From Notolepis coatsorum (lineage: Eukaryota > Chordata > Actinopteri > Aulopiformes > Paralepididae): a stretch of 64,000 bases of DNA. A model generated the notes under the pieces. That model ran no database searches, had not been told where the DNA came from, and was given only the letters and a program-made list of their open reading frames with translations. The position numbers and the translations under genes are program-made. Within the stretch, counting starts at the first letter, position 1; every line of letters starts with the position of its first letter. The stretch lies in contig OZ020592.1 of the NCBI GenBank assembly GCA_963971535.1, forward strand, positions 121,642,849-121,706,848, written 5' to 3'. This document shows, piece by piece, positions 43,936 through 58,385 of the stretch.

Positions 43936-45290
43936 GTTTTGACAGAAGTTATAATAATAAGTTATAAAAGTATAATTTTTTTTATTGTTTTTATTTTTAT
44001 TTTTATTGTTTTTTTTTGCAAGGCCCCCCTTCCCGCGAGGCCCTTTTTCATCACAGACCTAAAATCTAGTTTTGCTTATATGCTTATATATTTCACATTA
44101 GACACATTTGTAGAATGTGTCTGACTTGTTCCTGGCTCTGCGGCTCTGCAGCAGACATACTCACTATTGGAGCTCTGGGGCTCTGCAGCAGACATACTAT
44201 TGGTTTCATCATGTGTACGCCGGCGTGCGTCAGCTGCGTTTGACTATTTCGCGCCTGCAGCTTTGGAGGTTATGCTTAGTTATGCCAGCCAAGACGAAGA
44301 GGACGGTCATTCGGCAGATGGACTGAAGATGAAAGTTGTTGCATGTTAGACAGTTCAGTCAGGCTAGCCATGTCGGCTTAGCTAAAGGCAGGGACAGCTA
44401 GTTAGCTTTAGCTACGTTATAATATCGAGTGCTAACGTGTGGTTCAGTCGGGATAGCCATGATGATGTTGGCTAGTAGCTAGCTTAGCTAAAGGCTAACT
44501 AGCATTAGCTAACCTAGAGAGAGCGCGTGCAGCATTGTTATGCCAAGATGAAGAGGACGGTCATTCGGCAGATGAACTTCGTCAACTCCACGCGGTTGTC
44601 TCCATCCTCTTGGATGTTTGGTGAGTTTTTAATGCACTCTATTCTATTCCCGCCGTGGATATATCTCTCTCTCTCTCTCTCGGGAGCCAAACGGGCCGGC
44701 TAGCTGTTGTAGCTAATGTTATATTCAGCCAAGCGGGCCGGCTAGCTAACGTAGCTAACGTTATATTGAGCCAAACGGGCCGGCTAGCTGTTGTAGTAGC
44801 TAACGGTGTGTGGCCTGGTGTCAGTACCTGGCTACTCTATTTGCAGTTAGCCTATTTAGCTGATGTCGGCCATTGGCTCCTTGCTACTTTGTTTTCTCTG
44901 GTATAGACCCTCTTCTCTTTGGATTTAAGTGTTGATCTTTGTCCTTTTCCTTCTGTTTTGTTCTTCCATTAAAAGTTGAATATCCTTTAGGGGCTCATCT
45001 TTGCTTATCTCTCTCATACATGCTCTCTCTAACACACACACACACACACACAGACATGCTCTCTCTCTCTAACACACAAACACACATGCTCTCTCTCTCT
45101 TTTTCTAACACACACAGACATGCTCTATATCTCTCTCTAACACACAAAATTACATGCTCTCTCTCTCTATATTTCTCTCTCTTTCTAACACACATATACA
45201 TGCTCTCTCTCTAACACACAGACATGCTCTCTCTCTATCTCTCTCTTTCTAACACACACAGACATGCTCTATCTATCTCTCTCTCTTCAA
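43936..45290. other. hAT interior: non-coding, GCTAGC-rich and CT/CA microsatellites
   Basis: 44117-44650 holds duplicated words (GGCTCTGCAGCAGACATACT twice; AAGAGGACGGTCATTCGGCA twice). 44380-44870 is rich in GCTAGC/GTAGCTAAC. 44995-45290 is a mosaic of CTCTCT, CACACA and ACATGCTCTCTCTC units (about 8 copies). No gene is recognisable. Confidence 0.6.
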
Positions 45291-45725
45291 TTCAAATGGG
45301 CTTTATTTCACATTCTTGTATTTCTCCCAGTAGGTATGGGAGTTTTGAGTTATTGTCCATGTTTTCAAAGTCTCTTTGGGTGTTTGCAATTTGTGGGAAG
45401 TATATGTCTTGGTATAGTGGGCAGGTTGTTAAGAAGTGGAGCTCGGTTTCCACCTCATCTTGTGTGCAGTGGGTCTGTCTTCGCTTGGGAGCCAGGTCTG
45501 CCTATGGCGGCCTTTCTCGATGGCTAGGCTGTGCTCGCTGAGTCTGTACCTAGTCAAGGATCTTCTTAGTATTGGGTCAGTCACAGTGCTCAGGTATTCT
45601 GCCACTGTGTACTCTCTGTTTAGGGCCAAATAGCATTTCAATTTGCTCTGGTTTTGGGTTGTTTCTTTCCAATGTGTCTCTCTCTCTCTCTCTGGCCTTG
45701 CTCTGGTGGAGGGTCAGGGGCATTG
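45291..45725 (-). mobile_element. LINE C-terminal fragment
   Basis: The minus-strand frame has YLALNREYTVAEYLSTVTDP, LRRSLTRYRLSEHSLAIEKG and RHRQTWLPSEDR. A frameshift is followed by a Cys/His-rich stretch on another frame. This is the region after the reverse transcriptase of a widespread teleost LINE. It is 5'-truncated and frame-broken and sits inside the hAT element. Confidence 0.6.
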
Positions 45726-45764
45726 CCGGGTCTGTGCAGCGATAACACTGTATATTGACTGTAG

Positions 45765-46064
<300 letters not shown>

Positions 46065-46346
46065 AAGGTCACGATATTGGTGTTATTTCAATAAATTTAA
46101 ACATGGCCCATTTCATGACTATTTTGGGCGGGGGGGGGGGGGCCAAAATAATTTGGTCCGCCAAAGGGGGGCCTGACAGAAAAGGTTTGAGAAGCACTGC
46201 ACTAATCAATCCCACATGACATCTATCTAGAAACGGTAAGAATCATACTGATCAATGTGTCTCTCCCCCTATCCCCAATCACTCATATTTATATAATCCT
46301 TTCTGAAATCTACATGGATCCTTAAAGGGATACTTGGACAGGGTCA

Positions 46347-46481
46347 GTTAGATTAGATTAGATTAGATTAGATTAGATTAGATTCAAATGTATTATCATA
46401 CAGCACAAGTACAGTACAACAAAATTGGCTTCCAAACCAGAGTTCAAATCTAACAGTAAAGTGCAATAGCGATATACAATG
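46347..46481 (-). mobile_element. LINE 3' end (dispersed family, copy 2), cut by the retrovirus
   Basis: (GATTA)n at the left edge, then the GTACAGTACAACAAAAT and AGCGATATACAATG words shared with 9297-9660. It is interrupted after AATG (46478-46481) by the LTR. The continuation expected from copy 1 is found only at 57697 onward. Confidence 0.8.
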
Positions 46482-47983
46482 TGAAGTGTCCTATCTTCAT
46501 TCATGTATCTCTATCTAAGTTCATTGATCGTATAGTGTTCTATATCACCCTTTCCTCTGCATTGGTTTAGGTATTTTCAGATGTTCGGTTTCAAGTAAGA
46601 GGAGACTGACGATATGGTCAAAATCAACGGGCGGCGGTTGTTTATTAATAAAACAGCTTTAGGAATTAAAACAGTACATCGTCTCTTTGGTTCAATCTAA
46701 TTGTCTCTTTCATTTGGCTGTTGTCGTCTTTCGGTGCTGTTCGCTGTCTCAGGTTGTCCATGGCCAACACGCGGCTTCTCTTTGTGGTAGTTGCCACGGC
46801 AACCTTGGGTCTCCGTCAGTCTCAGCGCTCAAGCAAGGAGCGCTTGATTTCATCTCTCTCCGTGGCAGGATCTCCTGCTGCGAAGCGATCTTCTGTCATT
46901 GGGTGTCAGTGGCTCTCATGTCATCGGCTCTTCAGTAGCCGGCTTGTCGAGTCTCAGGCTCGGTTCTCCTCTCCTCTGAGTGTCTTGCTCGGCTCTCGAG
47001 TTCTGTTTGATGATTCTCTCTCCGTCGGTGGAGGTTCAGCGCTCAAGCACGTGTGTGTGGCGTGTCTCTCCAGGTTCCTTCTCTCAGCCGGTGTGTGTGG
47101 CGTGTCTCTCCAGGTTCCTTCTGGTGTGAGTCGTGTGTCCAGTGAGTCGCCATCAGCCCTTTTTATCAGAGGAGAGAGAGAGAGAGAGGGGGAGGGGGAG
47201 ACAGAGGGAGCCCTGCCTGCCTATTCACGTCCACTTATTTTTGGTCACATTCCAGCAGAAACATGTCTGCTTGGTGTCTTGTGACCACATGTTTCGCTGA
47301 CACAACCTCCTGGGTCCTCTGACAACGGTTTTCACAGTTTGAATCTGCTGACACTTTAATCATTACTTAATGAGAGGGTAGTTTTTCACTGAGTAATACA
47401 TCATCATGCTTGTGACTAAAATGTTTACATAGTCTAGATAAGAACCAGACTACTTTTTCAGACAGTGCCCAGATAACAAACCATCTATCCCCGTCCTTTA
47501 ATAGAACACTTTATTTTCCTGATGAACATTTGACCAATACTGTATAGTTTTAGCTTCTAGTTTTAAGAGTTTTTATTCTTTATTGTGACTAAGTTATTCA
47601 AATTTTTCTAAGAGTTATGCCTACATGTAACTTTATTAGTTTTCTCTATATCCTTGATGCATTTTGAACATTTGGCCTCACTTGAGTGCTGCTGACTTAT
47701 CTATCTGAGAGGCTCTTTTTACAGTCCGATTTACTCTGTCTCCTGACCACTCTGCCATGTCGTAACTTGAAAGTCCTTACTTAGGGTAGGGGTCAGTTTT
47801 ATTGTCTTTAAGGTCAGCCATCTGTTTTCTGGGGAGTCAACCGCCTCTACCCTAGGGTCTCAGAAATACCTTCACATGGTGTTCTAAATAGCCTTTCTAT
47901 CAAGCAGCATTTTGTCTTTCAAATCATTTTCCTTGTACATTTCACTTGCATTTATTCATGTTTTCATTTAGAAATATACGACA
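46482..47983 (-). repeat. Complete LTR (3' LTR of the retrovirus)
   Basis: 1502 bp with TG...CA ends (TGAAGTGTCC at 46482, ACGACA at 47983 on the plus strand). On the minus strand an ATAAAAAG TATA-like box lies at about 47158-47166 and an AATAAA signal at 46641-46646, giving U3 about 820, R about 500 and U5 about 160 bp. The internal open frame on the plus strand (46721-47284) is not considered a gene. Confidence 0.9.
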
Positions 47984-48478
47984 ATCCACCCTTAGGGGGT
48001 TTAATAACCTCCTATACAACATCAATATTCTAAATTAAAACATGTTAAAAATCATATCCATAATTTTTGCTAATATTTTTCAAAATTTCAAAAAAAATCC
48101 AAAATTGACCCAAATCAAACTACAAAACCCCTTTCCATCTGTACAGTTACAAAATCATCATTTCACCTACCTTTTCCTCCTTTCACAGTTATACACATTT
48201 ATCAGTTATTATTATGACATCCAGTCTAGGTCCGTCTCTCTATGCAAAGAGATGATCGTACCATTCTCAGCTTCTTTTCGTTTAAGACTATATTTATCCA
48301 TGTACTTAGCTTAAATGTCTATTTTGTGTAATGGACTCTGCAAGAAAAGATTAATACATCACACCACTAAAAGATTAACTCTCTAAACATTTGAGGGAAA
48401 TTCAAACAAGCAACATAAATCATTTTTACTCCTTAAAAAGACCACTGAGGCCTCAATTATCCTTTGCTTTCATCCCTG

Positions 48479-48727
48479 TCAGTTATCCCTGTTTAAACCT
48501 CCTAAGGCCTTTACTGCTAACTCGTTTTTGACCGTTTTCTTCTTGTTGTATCTTGTGCTAATCACCGCCCCTTCTTCGTTGTATGCAGGTCTCTGGTACT
48601 GCTCCGATTTTCCACAGAAGGAAACGATTTTCCCTCTGTCCTTTTTGCATTTTGGATTATTATTTACAAAACACACAATAGATTGGAAACAGTTATTTTC
48701 GCAGATACATTCTCTACTGTTCTGCAT
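48479..48727 (-). pseudogene. Cys-rich frame in retroviral 3' internal region
   Basis: 82 residues with Cys spaced CICENNC, IVCF and NNPKC, then a Lys-rich part. Position between the env-like start and the 3' LTR suggests an envelope remnant, but I see no diagnostic envelope motif. Confidence 0.3.
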
Positions 48728-49704
48728 TTTGACAATACATTTTTCTCCAATTCATTATCTATGTATTTCACAGCTTCTTACGTTAGCATTCAATCAAATC
48801 ATCTTTGTCTCATTTCTTTTTGTGCTGTACTGTTTTACTAGATCAAATATCTTAAGATCAACACAACTACCTCCACCCTTGACAGTGGAATAACCATTAT
48901 TTCACTTTCAAATACCTCGTCTCCCGACAGCTCCTCGGTCCGGACAGTCAGCTCTAGACGAGGCCAATCACCAACAGAACCTATGTGCATGGTCAACAAA
49001 CCACAGTCCCTTTAAACACACATCACACAGTCTCTGCCAGCTTTCAACAAGCCGGTGCAGAGTCTACCATAAGTCAATCATCAAATTCACATGTCTGCAC
49101 TCTACATGAACACTGTCTCGGCCAATTGGCGACCAAAAACCTACAGAGCTTTCTTATAGACAGAGAAATATGTTTCCCCAACACTTATCATAACCCAAAA
49201 AGTGACACAACCGCCCAGATTCTACATCTGGACTCTTAATGAGCGGAAAACAAACCACGAACCAGCTCCCGTCCATTCCCAGTTTCCAGCTCATTATATC
49301 AGACTTCCTACCAGTCCCGCTGTGTCACCACCACCTGCTATCCCTGACCGGCGAGAGAACTCCCCTCAGCCAGCCAGTTCCTAAAAAAAAAAAGTATAGT
49401 CAACCAAAAACAAAGAAAATTAAAAATAAACAAAAAAACTGTGAGTGCCTACATGCTACACACCCATCCAACAGAATTAAACCATCATCTAGAGGCATAA
49501 ATACCCCCGCAAAACTAAGACAGCAAAATTAGAAATCCAAAAAGAAATAAACTAAGTAATGAAATAATAATATTGTTGTTGTTCTTTTTTTTTTTTTTTT
49601 TTTAATTCAACCTTGACCACCCTTTGATCAAGTATTGTAATCACTACTATAAATAGTCCTTTGTTTCTAACTCTGTCTAATATTATGTGTTCCATTGTTC
49701 CTGT

Positions 49705-49944
49705 CTAAAACCAACTGTTTAACCCTTCTCTGACACCGTCTGGTTCAGAGTTCACATGACCACAAGAGCCATTGCGGTGACCATTTTTCTCTCTCTCTCC
49801 AATCTGTGCAGCCGGGCCAGGCTGCACAGGTGGGAGATACCAAAAATCGTCCACCATACCATTCTCCCTTACGTTTTCCTCACTGCCACAGCAAGAGTTG
49901 ATCAGACACACTGTAGCAAAAAGGAAAACCCATGATTTGTCCAT
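49705..49944 (-). pseudogene. env-like N-terminal fragment with signal peptide
   Basis: 79 residues. A hydrophobic start (KSWVFLFATVCLINSCCG) is a plausible signal peptide with cleavage after CCG. A short polar region and a stop follow. Its place downstream of gag on the same strand suggests the beginning of an envelope gene whose remainder is broken. Assignment rests on position and the signal peptide only. Confidence 0.45.
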
Positions 49945-50165
49945 TAATTAACTGTTAGTACGATTGGCTCATGCATCTGTCAGTCATTTCATCTCTCCCT
50001 GTTAGTTGCACATCCATCTTAGTCGCTTCCACTCATAATCTAATGTACCAACGCTTCTATATATTTTTTTTTTCTATTTTTATTCCAATCAGTCCTTCTT
50101 CCCATTTTAACTTATTAATAACTCTATTTTCCCGAGCACCCAAAAGACTTTGTTGGTGCATTAAC

Positions 50166-51287
50166 CTATGACCTATGCAGACACCCCCTCTGACAATGTC
50201 CCAACTCTCCACATTCCCAGCAACCCTGTTTGGACACTTGCTTCTTACTGGACATTCGCTGAGTCCTCCACCCTTTGTCACATGACCGAGCGAAATGGCC
50301 AACCTCCCCACAACCCCAGCACACAGCCGACGCCGGCCATCCCAGGGGTTCCAGTTCACCCAGTTTACCACGACTCCCACAGTCTCTCGGCTGGCCCTCC
50401 ACAGTCCTCGCCAGGTCCACCCCTCTCCTGTCCTCTGGTCGCATGTCCTGTTGCCTGGAGGAGAGAGGGGCATACCTGTCCTTTTCTGCTGCCTCTCCTC
50501 GGGCCTTCTCTTGTTGGGAGGGGCCTGGAAACTCACCCCTCCTGCGGTCCTGTCCACCCTGTCGCGGCCCAGCTCCCTGTCCGGGCAACGGAGCACAGGG
50601 CACTCTTTGATCACAGCGGCCTAGGTCAGACGCCCGAAGCATGATCTCAACAGCTGTCGCTTCTAGTAGCACAGTCTTTCTCGCCAGTTCTCGTCCCAGT
50701 CTCTGAGTCTCGTGTGCGGCTTGACCGATCTCCAGCTGTGTCTTCATCAGATCTCGATGAACTGCCTCGTGTTGTTCGAACGCTGTCACAAACGCTCTCT
50801 GTTGTCTATAGTATGCTGCCTCTTCCCCCATCTCAGCACGGGCGGTTTGACGTCCCATCGTTGGGCTCCGCCTCTCATCTTGGCTTTGGTGCTGAGGGCA
50901 GGGAGGACATGGGAAACGGGTGGGCTGTAGAAACTGTTCGTGTATTCCATACCTGCTGTCGGTCTCAGTTCCAGCCAACCGGCCAGAGTGGACTTCGTGG
51001 GACGGCTGTAACCTCAGTCTCTTTTTCTGCCCCTTGGTTAAACCGCAGTCGCCTGCAATGGACACTCCAGCTTGAATCGGTTCTGGTTGGAGTAACACCG
51101 TTGTCACTGGTTCACTCCCCTGTATCGGAACCAAAGTCAACATCCCAAGACTTTCTGTCGTACTGGTCACATGAGAAAAGTCCCAATCAATAAAATCATT
51201 ATCACCGGCAAAGTCTATCTGGGAAATGTCTGCAGAGGCTCTCGGCCTACTCCCCCCAATGGCCTGATTACTAAGGCCCTCCTCCAT
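50166..51287 (-). pseudogene. Retroviral gag-like protein with two CCHC zinc knuckles
   Basis: A 373-residue uninterrupted frame. The N-terminal half is acidic then Gln/Arg/Pro-rich. A helical segment (about 150-215, EEAAYYRQQRAFVTAFEQHE) may be a coiled coil. An Arg/Gly/Gln-rich basic linker follows. Two CCHC boxes lie at 323-336 (CWGCGEVGHFARSC) and 356-369 (CWECGELGHCQRGC) near the end. CCHC pairs mark nucleocapsid domains that bind genomic RNA. The capsid major-homology region is not evident, and no frame-shifted or read-through protease/polymerase follows. I call it a gag remnant; exact retroviral class is undetermined. Confidence 0.75.
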
Positions 51288-52487
51288 CTCGTTGTTGTTG
51301 TTATTCTATTGTTACTGCATCTAACGCTTCAGTTGTTCCTATCAATGTTCCTCTAAGGTGAATTTCCTATGTTACTGTCATTCATTCCACTTTCAACACA
51401 CTCTTGTAATCACCGTTTGAAAAAACAAGTTTCTCTGTCTTCCACTACTTCTACTTACTTGAGTTAAAACACTCACACTGTCAAATTTTTACTGTGCAGA
51501 CCAGGATTGATAATTGGCTTATCATTCATACTTATACCAAGGCGCATTAAAGCCGTTTTCCCTAGATGGTTATGGAAGTCGTTAGAGCACCTGTCCGGCC
51601 GAGCACCTGTACAGAAAGAAAGCAGAAATATCCAAACTTAATACAGTGGCATTTCCCTTATTATTTCCACTCTTCGTTATGCATTGGAAATGTCGGGCAA
51701 CACTATACTAATATATTTAAAGAGACACAGTGTGATTTGCTTGAAAAAATAACGATACAGCTTATCTTGTTTTTTGTCCGTTCCTTCAACAGGAACACTG
51801 GAGGTTTTCCAATCCCCTGTGTGCTCTCTCCACCTGATTTCCTGGGAAATATAATCATTAATCCCCTTCCTATCCATTGTCTAATAATCCTTTGTAAACC
51901 TGGTCCTTTATCTGATTCTAATCTCTCTTTGCTTGATGAATCTGTTCATCCTAACCTTATTTCTTACTTTTAAATGCCCGATTAGCGTATCGACTAAATG
52001 TATTATTCCGATTAGCGTATCGACTAAATGTATTATTCGCTTTCGCTTCACTTCTCATACTACATCCATTTCATTCATCCTTACACACAACCATTACCCC
52101 CCACAACACTTAATAAAAATTAATCAGTGTTGCTACTGCTACCAACCACCTAATCAGGGAAAACAATAAACTTTTAGCAACTTAGATCACTAAAACCCTG
52201 ACCGACACATAGTACAGCTGGCCACATTAATAATTTCATGGACACCCGCACTATGCCACCGCAATATTCACCCAGTTCTCTGAATATACAAAGAACCGTC
52301 AACTCACAGCCCAAAGCGTCCTCCCTTCAGTTTCGAAGGGTCACACAATGCAACATTAACTACTACCAAAACCGTCTAAATCAACCTTAACTTTAATCAG
52401 ACCAAAAAAATGACCATGAATATTCCATCTATCCTTATGTAATCCTTTTTTAGCAAGTAACACTATATTAATATAACCAACACTCCA

Positions 52488-52646
52488 AGCCCATGATGAA
52501 TTGAAAATGGGGGACCCTGATGTAAACAAGACGAAAGTCTTTCTCCGGTCTGCATCCCCTTAACAATTGTGTGTATTGAGCTGTACCGTATTGTACCCAT
52601 TAAACAATCCGTTAATAAAAATGTTCAATCAATCAATCAATCAGGC
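52488..52646 (+). repeat. (CAAT)n-tailed repeat piece, third copy
   Basis: GCATCCCCTTAACAATTGTG to TTCAATCAATCAATCAATCA matches 6955-7060. The preceding GATGAATTGAAAATGGGGGA is the inverted form of 6850-6875 of the hAT element, so this is a rearranged joint of the two. Confidence 0.65.
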
Positions 52647-52738
52647 AATCTATCCTAAACAAAACTCCCTCCGTGCACCTGTCATCTCACAAAGTTAAGC
52701 CGGGAGACAGGGATGGAGCGGAGGGGGGCGGGGGGGGG

Positions 52739-52830
52739 AGAGAGGGAGGGAGGGAGGGAGGGAGGGAGGGAGGGAGGGAAGGAGGGAGGGAGGGAGGGAG
52801 GGAGGGAAGGAGGGAGGGAGGGAGGGAGAG
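52739..52830. repeat. (GGGA)n microsatellite
   Basis: About 90 bp of GGGA/GGAA tetranucleotides; poly-G follows at 52866-52878. Confidence 0.95.
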
Positions 52831-53084
52831 AGCGTGAACGAGGGAGGAAGAGACAGAGGAAAAAGGGGGGGGGGGGGGTTGTTCACGCCAAATCCCATCA
52901 CAAAACGCCGCTGCTCTCACTTCAACCATACTTGGCCCATAACAAATACAGATTTATAATCAAACCAGTAAACACACCCATCATCAACAACAGTTAAAAC
53001 CGATAAAAAGAACCCACAAATCCCCACAGATTGCCGCGCTTCAAAACCTATAATAATCACAACTGATCTCTATTGTTTACTGCA

Positions 53085-53480
53085 CCTCGTTCCACCTGTA
53101 AAGGTGAAACTATAAAAGAGGCAACAGCGCCCTCCGCTGGAACGTCTTGTCCATCACCAACGCACTACAGCACTCACCACTTCCTGTAGGAGGCGCCCAC
53201 GCCCTCCCCCGCAAGTGCGTCATTACGTAAACCACCCCAAGACGGGAACTCGACGTTCCACCTCAACCATAAAACTACAATTCCCAGAACCCTCTACACC
53301 GGAAGTCCCTGTCCTCCGCCTCTCCAAGATCCCGCGCCAGCAACAGTAGCAACACGCGAGATTCCCCGAGAGTTCAATCATGCTATATTGTTAGCACAGG
53401 TAGCTTAGCATCTTAGCTTCGTTAGCTCAGTGCCGCTAGCACCAGCTTAGCTTAGCACCCAACATCACTCCTCCCAAACG
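53085..53480. promoter_or_regulatory. Housekeeping-promoter-like motif cluster
   Basis: Within about 250 bp there are CAGCGCCCTCCGCTGG (CTCF-like) at about 53126, ACTACAATTCCCAGAACCC (close to the ZNF143/Staf consensus) at about 53274 and CACCGGAAGT (ETS core) at about 53299, followed by GCTAGC/GTTAGC-rich sequence. This combination is typical of TATA-less vertebrate promoters. No associated exon is recognised, and it lies inside the retroviral leader; function is inference. Confidence 0.4.
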
Positions 53481-54504
53481 GCCCAGTCCTGTTGACTCGA
53501 GCGGCACAACACATCGCAACGTTTACACAACCCCTGCTTTCCCCCGCAACATAACTTTAATCCTATTAAGCCCCTGTTCACAGAACATATATCATTATCC
53601 TTATTCTAGCACGCACGCCCGATTGGCCCCGGCCGGCTCCGTATTTTAAATCTAACGCACCCCAAGCTCCGACGCTTCCAGTGACGTCATTAGCTCCAAA
53701 ATCCCCGTTTTCTTTGATCTTTACTACATTACTTTTAGACTTCTACAGCCCCGATTTGAAAAATTTCAACGAACATTACACATCTCCTAGGTTCCATCTC
53801 ACATGTCATTCATTCAATTCACTCGAAAACGCAACACAGCGTCCACACGCTAGTCCCGTCGCGCTCAGCTAATGCTGGCAGGACAGGGGTGTGGTTTCTC
53901 CGTTGCAGCCTTGGCCACCAGCTGGTTCATAATAATACAAAAAATACCTTGACATTTACTCAGAGCTCCTAACATTCATCCATTTAAACACATATACTTA
54001 GCAAAACAATGTCTCATTCATAAGCATACCATTCATTTGTACACAATCATTCCAAACGCATCTCCTTGCTTTTTTTTTTTTTTTTCACACAATATCCTCC
54101 TATTTTCTAATCCCCCGTGCAGTATTTACTTCCAAAGTGCTTCATATATCTACTGAGTCCGACTTGCTATACCCCTGAGAAACCCACTCCATTCATGTAT
54201 TGTAGCCCGTGAAAGTTTCAGCAGCGCCCTATGTTGGCTTGTATCGGAGTTTATATGGCCAAATCGTGTGTTCGACCGTACTCCCCGCCACCCGTAGAGC
54301 CCCTTGCATTCATCCACGCGGCTTGATGTTCTTCAGATATCGACCTTAGCCAATCTGAGCCTAAATGACGTCGGATTAGAAGTGGTAATTCGCTTATGGA
54401 ACGTCTTCCAAAGTCTATTACTCCGTCGCACCGATTCTAAGTGTGGTTTCTACAGCATTCTAGCCCGAACCCTTAACCTCTTCTCATCTCCCTGTTCTCT
54501 GTCT

Positions 54505-54717
54505 CTCTTCGCGGAACCAGGCTACCCCGTACTTCACCACGGTTCTCTTATACTACTCTACACTCCGTTTTCTGTTCTCTTTTCTCTTCGTGGAACCAGG
54601 CTGCCCTGTGCTACACCACGGTTTTTCTCTTCGTGGAACCAGGCTGCCCTGTACTACACCACGGTTTATCTCTTCGTGGAACCAGGCTGCCCTGTACTAC
54701 ACCACGGTTTATCTCTT
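54505..54717. repeat. 43-bp tandem repeat, about 3-4 copies
   Basis: Unit CTCTTCGTGGAACCAGGCTG followed by CCCTGTACTACACCACGGTTTAT. Three copies are nearly identical and one (54505-54545) is diverged and separated by about 45 bp. Confidence 0.9.
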
Positions 54718-55257
54718 TAAACTTTTTACCTTCTCTCTAATGAACCACTCCGTCACTCACAGTCCCACGTCCCGCTATCTGTGACTAATCTCCGTTCTAC
54801 TGCTCCTACGCCGGTCCCCTCAAATATTTCACCTAATCCCTAGCCTATCCCCTAAGCTGATATAACTAAATATAGACATCTATTACCTCTCCTCACTTGG
54901 CCTTGTACCAACTATAGGTATCCTAACTGAACATCCCAAGTGCAGCGCCGGTGTGTGGCTGAGACCAGAGCCAGGTTGTGAAACCTGGACCCCGGTACTC
55001 CTCCAACACCAACATTATCCCGGTCCATTTACAACTCATTTCTACCTAATGCAACAGCAACCCCAAAATGCGAGACTGCTTCGACCATTTACCAATTTTA
55101 AACACATTAGTACTACTTACCTATTCCCACTGGCCTCGGTCGCAACGGTGACGATCCTCAGTCCTCAGTCGTAGAGAGCATCGATGAGGGGGAGAGAACC
55201 TCTCCGTGTCCTTGAGAAGTGGCTGCTGTCGTTTTTCAACCGGTACTGGCCGAATGC

Positions 55258-55275
55258 AGGACGGGTCACGGACCA
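55258..55275 (-). promoter_or_regulatory. Retroviral primer-binding site, tRNA-His-like
   Basis: On the minus strand, two bases after the LTR edge, TGGTCCGTGACCCGTC begins. It resembles the tRNA-His type site with one missing base and one substitution. The tRNA identity is inference. Confidence 0.5.
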
Positions 55276-55277
55276 AT

Positions 55278-55443
55278 TGAAGTGTCCTATCTTCATTCAT
55301 GTATCTCTATCTAAGTTCATTGATTGTATAGTGTTCTATATCACCCTTTCCTCTGCATTGGTTTAGGTATTTTCAGATGTTCGGTTTCAAGTAAGAGGAG
55401 ACTGACGATATGGTCAAAATCAACGGGCGGCGGTTGTTTATTA
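55278..55443 (-). repeat. Truncated 5' LTR remnant
   Basis: 166 bp identical to the start of 46482-47983 except one base (T at about 55324 for C). It stops inside the AATAAA region, where the sequence jumps via TA to the duplicated block at 55446. Confidence 0.88.
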
Positions 55444-55445
55444 TA

Positions 55446-57696
<2,251 letters not shown>

Positions 57697-58200
57697 AATG
57701 TATAGTGGGTAAAAAATATATAAATGGGTTACTAATTTATTTAATTACTACTGAGTTACTTAATTACTACTGAGTGTAGTGCTAATCAGATGTATGTACA
57801 GAGTTGTAGTATTAATATGTACAGTGATACAGGTATAAAGACACTATGGTAGTAAGTAAGTCATACTGGCCAGCAGCGTAACTAGTAAGAGTAGTTAAGG
57901 GATATGTACAGATATAGATATAGTATCTACAGATATGTGCAGGTATGTACAGACAGATGTGGATGGTAAGAATAAGTATATATACACGTACATGCTTAAT
58001 CAATGGGTTATATTTGTATAAGTAGGTATAAATAAGGATCATATGCAGGTATATTCAGACACATATGGATATATATATATATATACTGTATATGCAGTAA
58101 ATATAAATATCTAAACGTATATATGCAGTATATACAGCACTATTGTACATGCTATCATATAGAGTTATATGGGTATGAGGTAGGTAGATATGATCATGTC
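57697..58200 (-). mobile_element. LINE 3' region continuing copy 2
   Basis: GTGCTAATCAGATGTATGTA, CAGAGTTGTAGTA, AGTAAGAGTAG and ACAGATATAGATATAGTA match 9470-9600. After about 58000 it becomes AT-rich with TATATA tracts. No reverse transcriptase motif is visible. Confidence 0.6.
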
Positions 58201-58284
58201 CTTCACCTGGCCAGAAGCTTGGAGCTAGCCCATGGTTTCAATTAGGAATGCTAACAATGCTAACATCCCCTTTTTAGGGAAAAC

Positions 58285-58375
58285 TCTGTACTGTGGTAGT
58301 GAAAGGGTTAACCATGTGTCGTGTGGCAGTGAAAAAGGTTAACCCTTTTGGTAGTGTGGTATAGTGAAAGGGGTT
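58285..58375. repeat. TTAACCC minisatellite, inverted copies
   Basis: Three units of GTGGTAGTGAAAGGGTTAAC type, the reverse complement of the unit at 12925-13185. Confidence 0.8.
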
Positions 58376-58385
58376 AATGAGAGCA

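Larger units (their letters stand above)
51288..55257 (-). other. Retroviral leader / non-coding internal region
   Basis: About 4 kb between the primer-binding site and gag, longer than usual. It contains a (CAAT)n-tailed repeat piece (52488-52646), a GGGA microsatellite (52739-52830), a promoter-like cluster (53085-53480), a C-to-T rich segment and a 43-bp tandem repeat (54505-54717). No coding sequence is recognised. Confidence 0.6.
46482..55443 (-). mobile_element. Endogenous retrovirus, minus strand, defective
   Basis: Complete 3' LTR at 46482-47983, internal region 47984-55277 and a 166-bp remnant of the 5' LTR at 55278-55443. On the minus strand the order is truncated LTR, primer-binding site, a 4-kb leader, a gag-like frame (51287-50166) and an env-like signal-peptide frame (49944-49705). 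No protease, reverse transcriptase or integrase motif was found, so pol appears deleted. The element is an old viral copy with breaks and is not functional. Confidence 0.85.

Noticed and set aside
46721-47284. 187-residue plus-strand frame, repeated identically at 56434-56997
   Set aside because: It lies wholly in the LTR antisense to the retrovirus and has no recognised domain; identity is explained by the duplicated block.
50168-50644. Plus-strand frames of 109-158 residues
   Set aside because: Shadows of the minus-strand gag-like frame.
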